Shown: positions 8,525 to 19,590, counted from the first letter of the stretch. The stretch: 24,223 nucleotides of DNA from Amphimedon queenslandica (GCF_000090795.2 NW_003546306.1:320496-344718), one strand, 5' to 3'. Translations and numbers: made by a program. The notes: generated by a model from the sequence alone, not told the origin.

Positions 8525-9540
8525 TATGAAGTGCAGGTGACAAAATTTCTTCAATTAACAAAGCAGCTGAATTAAAAGTCTCTCTAATTTCAGGAAGAAT
8601 TAACATTTTTTATTTCATTTTACTTACTTATTAGTGTAGCTCTTAAAAGAACTGGTGATCTCTTACTCTGCGCACTCTTTACTAGTAAGCAGAAGAAGAG
8701 AATGAATAAAGCAATATTTAGTGGTACTGTGCTATAGAAGAGTAGAATGGCAGTCACTAGTCAGACTAATCACTATGGCCACTCTGCGCATACGAAAAAT
8801 TTTAAAAATGGCGACTGAAATAAGGGTGTATTATATCACACCCATTGTTACTTCTTATTTAACCAAGAAATAAATTACGATTCTGAAACTACCTTTGTAG
8901 CCCTTGTTAAAAGAGTAAAGGAATGGTGTAAAAGCAAACTGCAAAATGTGTAAAAGAAATCTGCAAAATGTTGAATTTTGACCAAATTGCAAAAATTTAC
9001 TTCCAGCTGTACAGTAATTCCTTATTGACATTAGTTTCACAATTCTTTCCTTTTTATCTGGTCTTTATGTTTGCTACTCAATGTCTTTTCCCTTTGCATG
9101 GTCCTAAGTAGGGTGTAATAACTGTTCTTGCCCTGTATAGCAGGTTTATTTTGCAGATAAAAAATTTTGCAAATTTTTCAAGATGCATAAAATTTAAACA
9201 CCTTGAAAATCAATTTAATATGGTACAAGATGACAGAAGAGTGGCAACTTGGAAAATATAATTACACAAACCTCCAAATATAGGCCATTTGCAAAAAATT
9301 ATCCTTCAAAACTCCAGCTATATTGTTTGAGTACAACCAAGAAACTGTATGGTAATAGCAATTACAAAGCAAAAAACTTGCAATGGCAAAAAAATTTTTA
9401 GACATGAAAGTGACGTATCTGCAGTTATTGGTGTAGTGTGTATTCAATGAATGTATTTGTTACTTCGTTTCAAAAAACTTACATAATCTTAGCATTGTAT
9501 TGATAATAATTTTACAAATATTTGAAAAATTAATTAACAA
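8525..9540. other. AT-rich stretch without a supportable gene
   Basis: Only short frames occur. A small inverted repeat, GGGTGT(attatat)CACACCC, sits near 8824-8843, and a related GGGTGTAATAAC lies near 9112; both resemble the ends of the hairpin element at 19591-19707. Repeated GCAAAAT/TTTGCAAA motifs (8930-9000, 9150-9185) suggest decayed miniature elements. I see no conserved protein. Confidence 0.5.
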
Positions 9541-9599
9541 GCTTCTGAAAGTTATAAATCATTAAAATATGGTTAATGTGCTTGTTAAAAAGATTTTAA

Positions 9600-10110
9600 T
9601 GACAATTGCCATAGAGTGTCATAATTTCTCCATAACATGTTCATGGAGTAGCTCTTCCAATGTAAAGGACTTTGATACCTGCCCTTTATTGGTTATTCCA
9701 CAAACTTTGTCCTCTTTTGAAAGATGTGTAGAGGTAGCCAGATGTCTTTAAATGTCTCTGGGACATCACTTTCAATAGGTGTAGTAGAAGATGGAACTGA
9801 TCTCGTCTGTATGGAAAGATTTTTTGCATTTAGAGAAAACTTTGTTTTTTTTGAATAATTCATGCCACAAAAGTTAGTAACCACGATATGGGAACATTGG
9901 CTATGTCATAGGCTGTCAATTGCGACAAAAATCCAACATTTTAGAAGTTTTAGTACAGTTGTAGTTTTGCAGGCAGTACTGCTGATGTCATCCAACCGCA
10001 AGAAACACTACTGGAGCAGTATCTGTATCATGAGCATGTTTTCATGTATGTGTTGGTGTTCATGTCACATGTACAGAGGACAACGTCAGGCATATCTCCC
10101 TTAACGGTTT
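9600..10110 (-). other. possible decayed coding, unidentified
   Basis: The minus strand has a 63-codon open frame (9884-9693; SIQTRSVPSSTTPIESDVPE ... KDIWLPLHIFQKRTKF) and, upstream in another frame, KTTTVLKLLKCWIFVAI (about 9970-9920). The composition looks protein-like, but no family is recognised and frames shift often. It may belong with the pieces at 10371-11411 on the same strand. Confidence 0.2.
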
Positions 10111-10370
10111 AACCTTTCTTAAGTAATGCACAATGTCAAAGTTCCTCTATGTTGCTGATCAACTCGATAGCCATACATATATGTATCTATGCGCCTCAAT
10201 TCTCAAATCAATCATGTGAATTGTTGAGGTTTGTTACTGATGGACTTCTATGTGAGAGGTATCCTGTCGGCACCTTAAACAGAGCTTTCAGGTGATGCAG
10301 CATGGTGGGGTATGTCACAGTCCTACATCCTGGTGATAGGTATCTGTCAATCCCCGCCCCAACCAGCAGT

Positions 10371-11411
10371 CTATTGTGTCACAAAAATTCCAGTTGAGTT
10401 TTGACAAGAATAGCAGAACTCACCCTTTGCCTTGAACTTTTCCTTCCCATCGAGCACTTGGAAGTTGAAGTAGCCTAAAAATGATATACCATTTTTAAAA
10501 ACCATGTCACCTACTTTCCTTCCTTTATGTCTTTCCTCCATTGATAATGTGACATGTTCGAAGTCACCATCACTATCACACTAAAAAAAGGTTGGACCAC
10601 ATTTAAAAATGGACTGATGAGTCCTATCCCCTCTTCTTGAGGCAGGTCAAGGATGACATTTTTGCATTCAACAACTGGCCTACAAATTACGGACTCCAAA
10701 CGTAGCTGTATATTTTCTTAAAATTGTCAGTGAAAAGTATTGGCATCACAACTTTTTCAGTTTCCCTTTATTCTGGTGTTCTTAACACATTACAATATTA
10801 TATAAAACTACTACTACAGTACTTGGTGGCATTCCATTGCGTGAAAAGCTGTATTTAATATGTGTCTTGTCTCCTATTGCAAATGGCTTTATTTGAGGAA
10901 TAAAGTGTGTTGCTAACTTCAATCAAATGCCTTAGCAAATCTGTCTTCATCATTGGTGTCCTAGTAATGTGTGTATTCTTATGAATGTCAGTTGCAATAC
11001 TTACTGCAAAGACATGAATTTGTCTTGGTTGTGGAATGTTGCATAATCTTGCTTATCTGAAGTGTTCTTTCAGGTCTTGCTTCATTAAATTGAAGTCATC
11101 AATTCTAGTATCTTTTGCCAGTATACCATAAGGCATCATATTAATCGGCGGTACTACAAGTTTATCACACTACACAGAACTTGAACCAATCGTTCTATTT
11201 GTTACCTACTTTTCGTAACTCAAGCACCCTTAAAATGTTCTCTTTTCGATTGTAGTTACAAAGCTAAAATGGTACCCTTGTCTTGCTTTCTTCTCGAAAT
11301 AATTCATCAAGTATTTCCGTTTCCATTTGTTCAATAACACTATTACAAAAGTTTGACTTAGTATATCCCTTGCTCCTACCACCTCTCCAGTATTGATAAC
11401 TCAGTTACATT
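10371..11411 (-). pseudogene. decayed multi-piece coding region, family unknown
   Basis: Three minus-strand blocks look like former exons. Block 1 (11411-11264) reads SKGYTKSNFCNSVIEQMETE then ILDELFREESKTRVPF. Block 2 (11169-10855) reads LVVPPINMMPYGILAKDTRI, DDFNLMKQDLKEHFR, an internal TAA, then PQPRQIHVFAVSIATDIHKN and MMKTDLLRHLIEVSNTLYSS. Block 3 (10690-10371) starts VVECKNVILDLPQEEGIGLI and, after a frameshift near 10583, runs CDSDGDFEHVTLSMEERHKG, RKVGDMVFKNGISFLGYFNF and QVLDGKEKFKAKG. That last piece is followed by a good splice donor (GTGAGT). A further piece, SPGCRTVTYPTMLHHLKALF, lies near 10335-10280. Residue composition and a donor site argue for real former coding. I do not recognise the protein. 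The pieces could belong to the same gene as the ATPase remnant at 20720-21164 if the intervening block is an insertion (inference). Confidence 0.4.
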
Positions 11412-12091
11412 TAAGAAAGAAACCTCAAGTGACAAAATCAAATAAGTGTCCAAAAGTCGTAGCAAAAATTTGTTAAATTTTTCAACTATCTGCATTGATA
11501 ATAATGTAGAGATAACTGTCTTTAGATGAGGAATATTGTAGATAGATTATGCAAGATTCATAATTTTTGCCAATAACTGCACTGGCAAAATTTTTCGTGT
11601 TGTCAAAGTTCTTGGAAAGGAGACGCCTTCTGTTCTCCACTTAATTGTATCAGGCTTTTCAAATTTTATTATGATTGTTCTACTCAACTCCCTTAATACT
11701 GTAAGTGATAGAGATTAAATTTCACACTTTGACTTAGATCATATGAAGTTATTAACCCTAAATTTAATTATCCATGGTCATGCAATTATTCTGGCTGATG
11801 CACATGTCATCTCTACTAGTATAGAAATTTAAGTTAGGGCATTATACTTATGTTGTAAACACTTTTGTTCCCTATGATGGTATTGTGCCTCTTATGTCAA
11901 AGTGCAAACAAACATATAATAGTACTATTGAAAATGTTTAAAAAGGGATAGATTAATCAATCGAGCTTCATATATGACGTGGTCTGAGAAAATCGACCTT
12001 AAGTCCAATTTAATGAAAAGGAAATAAGGCCGAAAATGTGATAGGATAATTTTTGTGGCGAATTTTTTAATTTAATATATGTGTTATATCA
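11412..12091. other. AT-rich stretch; carries one arm of a long-range inverted repeat
   Basis: No open frame of note. The only structured item is the 32-bp arm at 11971-12002. Confidence 0.5.
11971..12002 (+). repeat. 32-bp inverted repeat, left arm
   Basis: Core ACGTGGTCTGAGAAAATC. It matches the reverse complement of 20749-20780 at 28 of 32 positions, all four differences being transitions. It may be a TIR of an 8.8-kb block or a dispersed repeat in two orientations. Confidence 0.6.
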
Positions 12092-13234
12092 GTCAATACC
12101 CAGCAGCTTTTACAGCACCTGGAGCAGCAGGAAGTGGAGTATGATGATGAAGAACCACTCATCACTCCTGCAACTAGCAACACCATATTTGTGGAGCTAG
12201 AGGATCTAGAGCTGGATGAGGGAGCCGTGGATTTGAGAGAGAGGGAGGAAATTGAGGCATTATACTCTAGTGGGTGTTGTGCAAAGAAGTGCCACACACA
12301 GGTTGAGAAGGATGATCTGATGACAGTGCGCTGGGACTTGCAAGAACTGACAAAGGACCAACTGGAGACGACTGTTCTTGGACACATGATGTCTTCAACA
12401 TCTTGTGAAACAGTTGAGAGGAATAGGACTGAGTATGAATACAGGGAAAAGACGGAAAGAACATGCAATATTTTTAACAATTAATGATTTTTTATCCTTT
12501 CAAAATAGATATGTAAGAAGCTCTTGTTCATCTACAGTATCAGAAATGGTACTTACTTAAACTTGAGGCATTTCCTTAAAAGTGGAATGAAACCCATAAT
12601 CCTAAGTAGAGTAATTAGAATTGTTAATGTAGGGTTCATGGGAACACTGGTCGCATTCCATGTCATGCAGGCATTAAAGATGTGGTAGCATTTTTGGAGA
12701 ACTATGCTGAAGACTACGCCACTTTATTGCCTGGGAGGATACCTGGAGTGAGGAAGTTAAGCTATTGCCGTCTAGTGTGTCCCAACGCATGGTTTACCAG
12801 TGGTATGCTGATGCTGGTAGGGAACATGCTCTCAGTGAAAGTTCCTTTAAAAGAATATAGAGAAAGCATGTTCCCCACATTTACAGCATCAAGCCAATGA
12901 CGGACTTATGCTAGACGTGCAAGAAGAACAGCACTACAATTTTACGGAATGCTGGGTGTGAGATTGAGTGTCAGTCTGAGGTACATTTAACATTATTAAC
13001 AATGTAATTATTCTTGCCTTTAAACTACTGTCACTTAGTCAAAAACTTTGTCTTTTTTTAAATTGTTATTTTCATATTACATTTAAGATGAAGAATAATG
13101 ATACTACGTAAACGTACAGTACTTTTTCTTCATGTGTTAGGAGTATTGAATTGTATACAAACAAATGTAATGTGTATTGTGTACTTTTTATATAGGCAGT
13201 AGCCTATATGTAGGATTGGGGTTGATTTTTTAAG

Positions 13235-13405
13235 ATGGCGGCCGATTTTATGATTTTCAAACACTTACTCTCTTATCATACGTTGAATGGCCTTATAAAT
13301 GGCTCAAATGAGCTCTCCTTCACTGAGAGATGCTCCTGGTACAGTAGCCTTATAAATGGCTCAAATGAGCTCTCCTTCACTGAGAGATTCTCCTGGTACC
13401 TTTAA
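13235..13405 (+). CDS. 56-aa small frame with an in-frame 19-codon duplication
   Basis: ATG at 13235 in good context (aagATGG). The frame reads MAADFMIFKHLLSYH, then LINGSNELSFTERCSWYSS and again LINGSNELSFTERFSWYL before TAA. The DNA repeat has a period of 57 bp (13291 and 13348) and so preserves the frame. It sits inside the large gap between blocks 2 and 3 of the DUF7869-like pseudogene. No family is recognised; it may be a first exon of something lost, or chance. Confidence 0.25.
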   Translation: MAADFMIFKHLLSYHTLNGLINGSNELSFTERCSWYSSLINGSNELSFTERFSWYL

Positions 13406-13979
13406 AGTGGACTGTACTGTAGCAGGAGCTTTTTTGGAGAATAGGCCCAAATTCAAATTTCTGCAAAATTCTTCAGACTTTTTCTTCTTTCATTTTTCTT
13501 CTATCAACACGGAAATGTTTTAAGCCAGAGAAAGGCTCAAGTTGGCTTTCACATCACTCCTCTGGGCTTGGGTCAAGGACTGGACAAGTGGCTTCAAAAA
13601 GAAGCAAAGACAGAGTACAATGGAAGACAATTTCCAGCTGCAGCACCGCATGGGTTTGTGGTTTGACGCCATTTTAATTTATGCGCACGTGATTAGCATG
13701 AATATGATTTACATAACCACATAATCATAACAGAAAGTAATTTATTAATTTAAGAAAAAAGAATGGAAACAAGTATTATGAAAAACATTAAAACTGAAAA
13801 AGTAGTAGGATTAAATTATAAAAAAGTAAAGACACTAGAGGGTACTTGCAAAGTGATGTGATAACAAATCCTACACCACTACATCAAAGACATGGCTTCA
13901 TAGTTATCATGTAGTAGCCTGTGTGGATAATTACAATGCTTTTGGGTAATATACTTCATGCAGTGATATTGGATTTGTT

Positions 13980-14590
13980 AAAAGATGGTAATCTGTATTG
14001 TGTACTTATTAGTATAATTCACCTTAGTAGCACATCATAATGTCGTTTACTGCTATACAGTTGTAATGCTGGATGTGTTTGGAACATCTAATTGTTTAAA
14101 AAGATGTTAATGTGTATTGTGTAGTTATTATTAGTATAATTCACCTTAATAACGTAGAATAGTGTCCTTATCTGTTATACAGTTGTGTTACTTGATGTGT
14201 TATGAGTATCTAATGGCATACAAAAGATCGCAATGTGTATTGTGTGCTTATTATCAGTATAATTCACCTTAGTAGCATAGCGTAGTGTCCTTCACCGATG
14301 TACAGTTGTATTGCTTGATGTGTTAGGAGAATCAAATTGTATATAAAGATGGTAATGTGTATTGCGTAATTATTATTAGAATAATTCACCTTAATAATGT
14401 AGCATTGTCTTTGGCTGTTATACAGATGTATTGATGTGTTAGGAGTATCTAATTTTGTACAAGAGATGGTAATGTGTATTGTGTGATTATTATTAGCATA
14501 ACTTACCTTAATGGTGTAGCATAGTGTCCTTTAATGCTATACAGATGTATTGCTTCATGTGTTAGTAATATCTAAAATTTTTGATGTTTT
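13980..14590 (+). repeat. tandem array of ~120-bp units (about five copies)
   Basis: The marker TGTGTATTGTGT recurs at about 13992, 14111, 14234, 14356 and 14473 (spacing 117-123 bp). Each unit continues TTATTAGTATAATTCACCTT, then a TAGTGTCCTT block, then TATACAGTTGTATTGCTTGA, then TGTTAGGAGTATCTAATTGT. A single diverged copy is at 13130-13190. The same unit occurs inverted at 18736-19050 and 19708-19950. The array ends right at the acceptor of block 3 of the pseudogene. Confidence 0.82.
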
Positions 14591-15692
14591 CATAGGCAAT
14601 AATAGCTGCAAAGGAGCACATTGAACTTGTAAGGCTGCAGAGAGAGAAGTGTTGAAGAGGACTAAAGATCCCATCAAGAAGCTGCACCTAACCATTGAAA
14701 GGCCAGTGACACAACTGGAGGTCGAAGTTCACTATAGCTTTGACTATGCACAACAAGTAAGTCAGTTAGTATCCTTTATCCTAAAATTAATAAATGCAGG
14801 TGCATTACCCCAGTGATCCATTGCAGCCTGGTCCCATCTACCTCTTAACACCAAGCAAATGTGGCTTGTTTGGGGTTTGCTGTGAAGCATTCCCTTGGCA
14901 GGTTACATACTTGGTGGATGAGGCACTGGACTCGAGGAAGGGGGCAAATTCTGTTGTCAGCTAAGTCCATCACTACATTTAAAACCATGGCTTCAATGCT
15001 AGTATGATCCATCTCAATGTTGACAACTGCACAGGTCAAAATAAGAATAATGCTCTTATTCAATATTTGGCATGGAGAGTACTGACACACTGGAATAAAT
15101 CTATCAAGATCTCCTTCCAGTTGGGCATACTAAGTTCTCACAAGACTGATGCGTTGGGCTCCTTTTAGGAAGATTGCAGTTGCTTCCTTGGAGGATATTG
15201 CTAAAGTTGTTGATGATTCTGAAGTAGTTAATGTTTCCCAATAGGTTAGATCTTGCACAGCAGAGGTTATTGTGCAATGCTTTGATTGGACTGGCTTTCT
15301 GCAATGTTTTTAAGCGCATATACTGGATAAAAAAGATCCACCATTTCACGCTGAAGAAGGATTTACTACTGCAGGGACACTTCTTAGCTGAAGAATCGAT
15401 ACGATAGTATAGCACTAGAAAAGTAAGTTTATTGAGAGATGATGTTACCCTACCTCCTTCTGATACACTGCCAGTGGTTGTACTACCAAAGGGGTTATCA
15501 GCAGACAGGCAGTGATACTTATGTGAAAAAATTAAGAATTTTTGTCCGGACTGCAGCAAGGACAAGACATGCCCTTTGCCTTCTGTTGCAAAGCCTTCAT
15601 CATCAGCCCACCATACACCTGAATCACCTTCTTTGGCAGGGACTTGTATGGGTGTTCCACCAGCACCGAAAAGGAGGAGGAAGCAGCAGTAA

Positions 15693-16144
15693 ATGTGTCC
15701 TTGTGAATCACAACTGCCGGTCTTTCTGATTGACTTGTGTGTGCAGTGCTCTCTTTGTCTCAGAACTTTCTCGATCTCATAAGGTAAGCTATGTTATTAA
15801 CTGCACTTAATATAAATTTTTGTTAACCCTTCACATGTACCTGGTGTATTCTCTCTCTCGTTTTGCAAGTGAAGTTACTCTAATGCACTCTCAAGATTTC
15901 CTACTCTCTTGAAGTGTCGTTCTATTTTATGCAACATGTTTCACAAGTGTCATCTCTTTCCACACACTTTCTGACTTAAGTTCGTCTCTTGCTGTATGTG
16001 TCACTTCTAAGTACACACCCTGTTCTGAATTCTCACTCTGTTCCATATTGTTTGGACAACTCTTTTTCTCTGTCCCTCTTCCTTTCCATATTTCTCTTCT
16101 TTCTCTGTCTTCTTTTGTCCTTCCTATGTCACCCTCTCTAGCAT
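15693..16144. other. gene-free, pyrimidine-rich stretch
   Basis: The first 80 bases may hold a decayed zinc knuckle of the preceding pseudogene (KCVLVNHNCRSF frame, 15691-15728). From about 15850 to 16140 the plus strand is dominated by CT-rich runs (CTCTCTCTCG, TTTTCTCTGTCCCTCTTCC). It merges into the 59-bp minisatellite, whose unit is also CT-rich. Confidence 0.5.
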
Positions 16145-18555
16145 TTACATGTACATCAATCACTACACGTAGGAATTTTTACTCAATACAGGTCTCGATC
16201 TCTACATGTGCATCCATCAATACAAGTAGGCACTTTCACTCAATACAAGTCTCGATCTCTCTACATGGTCATCCATCACTACAAGTAGGAACTATCACAC
16301 AATACAGGTCTCAATCTCTTTACACATACATCCATCACTACACATAGGAGGTTTCAATCATTATAGGTCTCAATCTCTACACGTACATCCATCACTACAC
16401 GTAGGAACTTTCACTCAATACAGGTCTCGATCTCTCTACACGTACATACATCACTACACGTAAGAAGTTTCACTCAATACAAGTCTCGATCTCTCAACAC
16501 ATACATCCATCACTACAAGTAGGACCTTTCCCTCAATACAGGTCTTGATCTCTCTACACGTACAACCATCAGTACACGTAGGAACTTTCTCTCAATACAG
16601 GTCTCAATCTCCCTACACGTACATCCATCACTACAAGTAAGAAGTTTCACTCAATACAGGTCTCGATCTCTCTACACGTACATCCATCACTACAGGTAGG
16701 ACCTTTCCCTCAATACAGGTCTCGATCTCTCTACATGTACATCCATCACTACACGTAAGAAGTTTCACTCAATACAGGTCTCGGTCTCTCTACACGTACA
16801 TCCATCACTACAAGTAGGACCTTTCCCTCAATACAGGTCTCGATCTCTCTACACATACATCCATCACCACAAGTAGGAACTTTTACTCAATACATGTCTT
16901 GATCTCTCTACACGTACATCCATCACTACGCGTAGGAACTATCACTCAATACAGGTCTCAATCTCTTTACACATACATCCATCACTACACATAGGAGGTT
17001 TTAATCGTTACAGGTCTCAACTTCTCTACACGTATGTCCATCGCTACATGTAGGAACTTTCACTCAATACAGGTCTCGATCTCTCTACACGTACATCCAT
17101 CACTACACGTAGGAACTTTCTCTAAATACAGGTCTCAATCTCTCTACACGTACATCCATCACTACACGTAAGAAGTTTCACTCAATACAGGTCTCGATCT
17201 CTCTACACGTACATCCATCACTACAAGTAGGACCTTTCCCTCAATACAGGTCTCGATCTCTCTACACGTACATCCATCACCACAAGTAGGAACTTTCACT
17301 CAATACAGGTCTTGATCTCTCTACACGTACATCCATCACTACGCGTAGGAACTATCACTCAATACAGGTCTCAATCTATTTACACATAGATCCATCACTA
17401 CACATAGGAGGTTTTAATCGTTACAGGTCTCAACTTCTCTACACGTATATCCATCGCTATATGTAGGAACTTTCACTCAATACAGGTTTCGATCTCTCTA
17501 CACGTACATCCATCACTACACGTAGGAACTTTCTCTCAATACAGGTCTCAATCTCTCTACACGTACATCCATCACTACAAGTAAGAAGTTTCACTCAATA
17601 CAGGTTTCGATCTCTCTACACGTACATCCATCACTACAGGTAGGACCTTTCCCTCAATACAGGTCTCGATCTCTCTACACGTACATCCATCACTACACGT
17701 AAGAAGTTTCACTCAATACAGGTCTCAATCTCTCTACACATACATCCATCACTACAAGTGGGACCTTTCCCTCAATACATATCTCGATCTCTCTACATGT
17801 ACATCCATCACCACAAGTAGGAACTTTCACTTAATACAGGTCTTGATCTCTCTACACGTACATCCATCACTACGCGTAGGAACTATCACTCAATACAGGT
17901 CTTAATCTCTTTACACATACATCCATCACTACACATAGGAGGTTTTAATCGTTACAGGTCTCAACTTCTCTACACGTATGTCTATCGCTACATGTAGGAA
18001 CTTTCACTCAATACAGGTCTCGATCTCTCTACACGTACATCCATCACTACACGTAGGAACTTTCTCTCAATACAGGTCTCAATCTCTCTACACGTACATC
18101 CATCACTACAAGTAAGAAGTTTCACTCAATACAGGTCTCGATCTCTCTACACGTACATCCATCACCACAAGTAGGAACTTTCACTCAATACAGGTCTCGA
18201 TCTCTCTACACGTACATCCATCACTACATGTAGGAACTTTCTCTCAATACAGGTCTCAATCTCTCTACACGTACATCCATCACTACAAGTAAGAAGTTTC
18301 ACTTAATACAGGTCTCAATCTCTCTACACGTACATCCATCACCACAAGTAGGAACTTTCAATCAATACAGGTCTTGATCTCTCTACATGTACATCCATCA
18401 CTACATGTAGAAACTTTCACTCAATACAGGTGTCGATCTCTCTACACGTAGATCCATCACTACCTGTAGGAACTTTCACTCAATACAGGTCTCAATCTCT
18501 CTACACGTATATCCATCACTACATGTAACCTGCTTCACTCAATCAGTTGATCTCT
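16145..18555. repeat. 59-bp minisatellite, about 41 units, with higher-order structure
   Basis: The unit reads roughly CTCTCTACACGTACATCCAT then CACTACACGTAGGAAC, TTTCACTCAATACAGG and TCTCGAT. Successive CACTAC landmarks are 59 bp apart (16277, 16336, 16393, 16452, 16511 and so on; a few units are 57). The last clear landmark is 18517. Each unit contains CTACACGTA twice, 21 bp apart. Variants alternate: AGGAACTTTCAC, AGGACCTTTCCC, AAGAAGTTTCAC and the rare AGGAGGTTTTAATCGTTA. A marker block (CACTACGCG, then AGGAGGTTTTAATCG) repeats at 16924, 17337 and 17868, exactly 7 and 9 units apart, so blocks of units have been duplicated together. 59 is not a multiple of 3, so it is not protein-coding. 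Confidence 0.92.
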
Positions 18556-18735
18556 ACACAAATCAAAACGAATTTCAACATCTCCATGCCCTTCACTCAG
18601 TTTTCAATAACAATGAAGAATTTGATTTCAAAATCATCAAGGACAGTAGAGAATTTAACAAAACATTTTAATTATTATTATTCTTCCCTCACAAAGGTAT
18701 TTGATGAAGCATGCAGTGACAAAAGCAGTGTATAG
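18556..18735. other. spacer between minisatellite and inverted ~120-bp repeats
   Basis: AT-rich; one 62-codon frame without recognisable features. No gene is supported. Confidence 0.4.
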
Positions 18736-19050
18736 CATGAAAGGCCATTATGCTACACTATTTAGGTGAACTATACTAATAATAAGTACACAATACACGT
18801 TACCATGTTTTATTTGCAATTAGAAATTACTGACTCAAAAAGCAATACAAAGCAATACAACTATATAATAGGAAAGGACACTATGCTATACTATTAAAGT
18901 AACTGATACTATTAATAAGTATACAATACACATTACGATCTTTTGTATAGAACTAGATACTCCTAACACGTCAAGTAATACATCTGTATAACAGTAAAGG
19001 ACAGTATGCTTCACTAATAAGGTTAATTTAATTATATTAATAATGAGTAC
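18736..19050 (-). repeat. inverted copies of the ~120-bp repeat (two to three)
   Basis: On the minus strand these units match the 13980-14590 array. On plus they show ACAATACACRTTA at about 18790 and 18923, ACTATGCTA(T/C)ACTA blocks, and CTCCTAACACG(T/A)C near 18960. Their orientation is opposite to the upstream array. Confidence 0.78.
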
Positions 19051-19066
19051 TTATTTCCCACTCAAG

Positions 19067-19492
19067 CTAAACTTCAAAGGGACCGCCAGTGCAATAAATC
19101 AGATATAGTGTACTGAGTGCATGTAAATCCCTTTGATGTTTGATACAGTGCACTGTGGTTTTCACACATTGACCTTTGACTTCGTGAATAATAATAATAC
19201 TATTGACAATTTGACACAAAATTAAATTTTTAAACAAATGACTATTGAGAGCAGAGTTTTTCTGTATTTTATAGATGGATAGGTCTTCTAAAGCCTCTTT
19301 CGATACAGCAACAAAATGCTCGCTGTCCTCACCACCTTCTAGTTCTTTCTTCTTAAACTCTCGCTGTCCTCACCTCCTCACCACCTTCCATCTTTCTTTT
19401 TAAACGCTCGCTGTCCTCTCCACCTTCCTTCTCTTTAATGAAAGCGACACTTTCCTCTTTTTGGGCAGATTGCAATTTCTTCTGTCAGCCAT
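19067..19492 (-). pseudogene. first-exon-like coding remnant, charged coiled-coil, frameshifted
   Basis: An ATG at 19492-19490 opens MADRRNCNLPKKRKVSLS..., stopping at 19400 after 30 codons and containing PKKRKV, a classical nuclear-localisation type motif. A better protein lies in the frame two bases on: QKKLQSAQKEESVAFIKEKE, GGEDSERLKRKMEGGE. After further shifts it continues EFKKKELEGGEDSEHFVAVS, KEALEDLSIYKIQKNSALN, open to a TAG at 19069-19067. The GGEDSE(R/S/H) block is repeated three times at DNA level (CGCTGTCCTC on plus at 19321, 19362 and 19409). This looks like the N-terminal exon of a gene with a charged helix, broken by one-base indels. The part after SALN may be intron read-through. 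The family is not recognised. An NRF1 palindrome lies 51 bp upstream of the ATG. Confidence 0.45.
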
Positions 19493-19542
19493 CTCTAAGC
19501 TCTCCTCTACTTGTCAGGTACTTGCCATGTATAAAATTACTT

Positions 19543-19554
19543 TGCGCATGCGCA
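19543..19554. promoter_or_regulatory. perfect NRF1-type palindrome upstream of a minus-strand ATG
   Basis: TGCGCATGCGCA is the full NRF1 consensus palindrome, a common core-promoter element in animals. It is embedded in a locally CpG-containing segment (19541-19566) within AT-rich DNA, 51 bp upstream of the ATG at 19492. Confidence 0.6.
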
Positions 19555-19590
19555 GTGCGTGCACCGTATAGCTTCAATTGGAAATAAATT

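Larger units (their letters stand above)
12092..15692 (+). pseudogene. multi-exon DUF7869-like protein, probably transposon-derived, broken
   Basis: Exon-like blocks on plus follow the order of a protein family widespread in sponges and cnidarians. Block 1 (12092-12484): acidic EDLELDEGAVDLREREEIEA, then GCCAKKCHTQVEKDDL. Block 2 (12509-12979): ICKKLLFIYSIRNGTYLN, NTGRIPCHAGIKDVVAFLEN, YAEDYATLLPGRIPGV, a frameshift, EVKLLPSSVSQRMVYQWYAD, then IKPMTDLC-stop-TCKKNS, ending at a GTAC donor. Block 3 (14596-14756): HIELVRLQRE ... VEVHYSFDYAQQ, donor GTAAGT. Block 4 (from 14800, after a 43-bp intron): VHYPSDPLQPGPIYLLTPSK, CGLFGVCCEAFPWQVTYLVD, two stops, then NVDNCTGQNKNN and YLAWRVLT (the DNCxGQNKN signature, about 15020-15090), then frameshifted SLEDIAKVVDDSEVVNV. 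Block 5 (about 15421-15692): LLRDDVTLPPSDTLPVVVLP ... PPAPKRRRKQQ. At least five stops and several shifts are present. The DUF7869 name is from memory. Confidence 0.72.

Noticed and set aside
8339..8575. 78-codon plus frame at the right end of the Tigger-like element
   Set aside because: It is made of subterminal repeats and crosses the TIR and TA duplication, so it cannot be an element gene.
12067..12480. 137-codon minus frame rich in Ser
   Set aside because: It is the antisense shadow of the acidic DUF7869-like exon, whose plus-strand translation matches a family.
15104..15565. 153-codon minus frame
   Set aside because: Antisense to family-matching plus-strand pieces of the DUF7869-like pseudogene; no recognisable motifs.
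16048..16347. 99-codon plus frame running into the minisatellite
   Set aside because: It lies in CT-rich DNA and in repeats whose 59-bp period is not a multiple of three; no family features.
16145..18555. Regular ~59-bp spacing suggested a CRISPR array
   Set aside because: The whole unit is conserved; there are no unique spacers and no cas genes, and the context is eukaryotic. It is a minisatellite.
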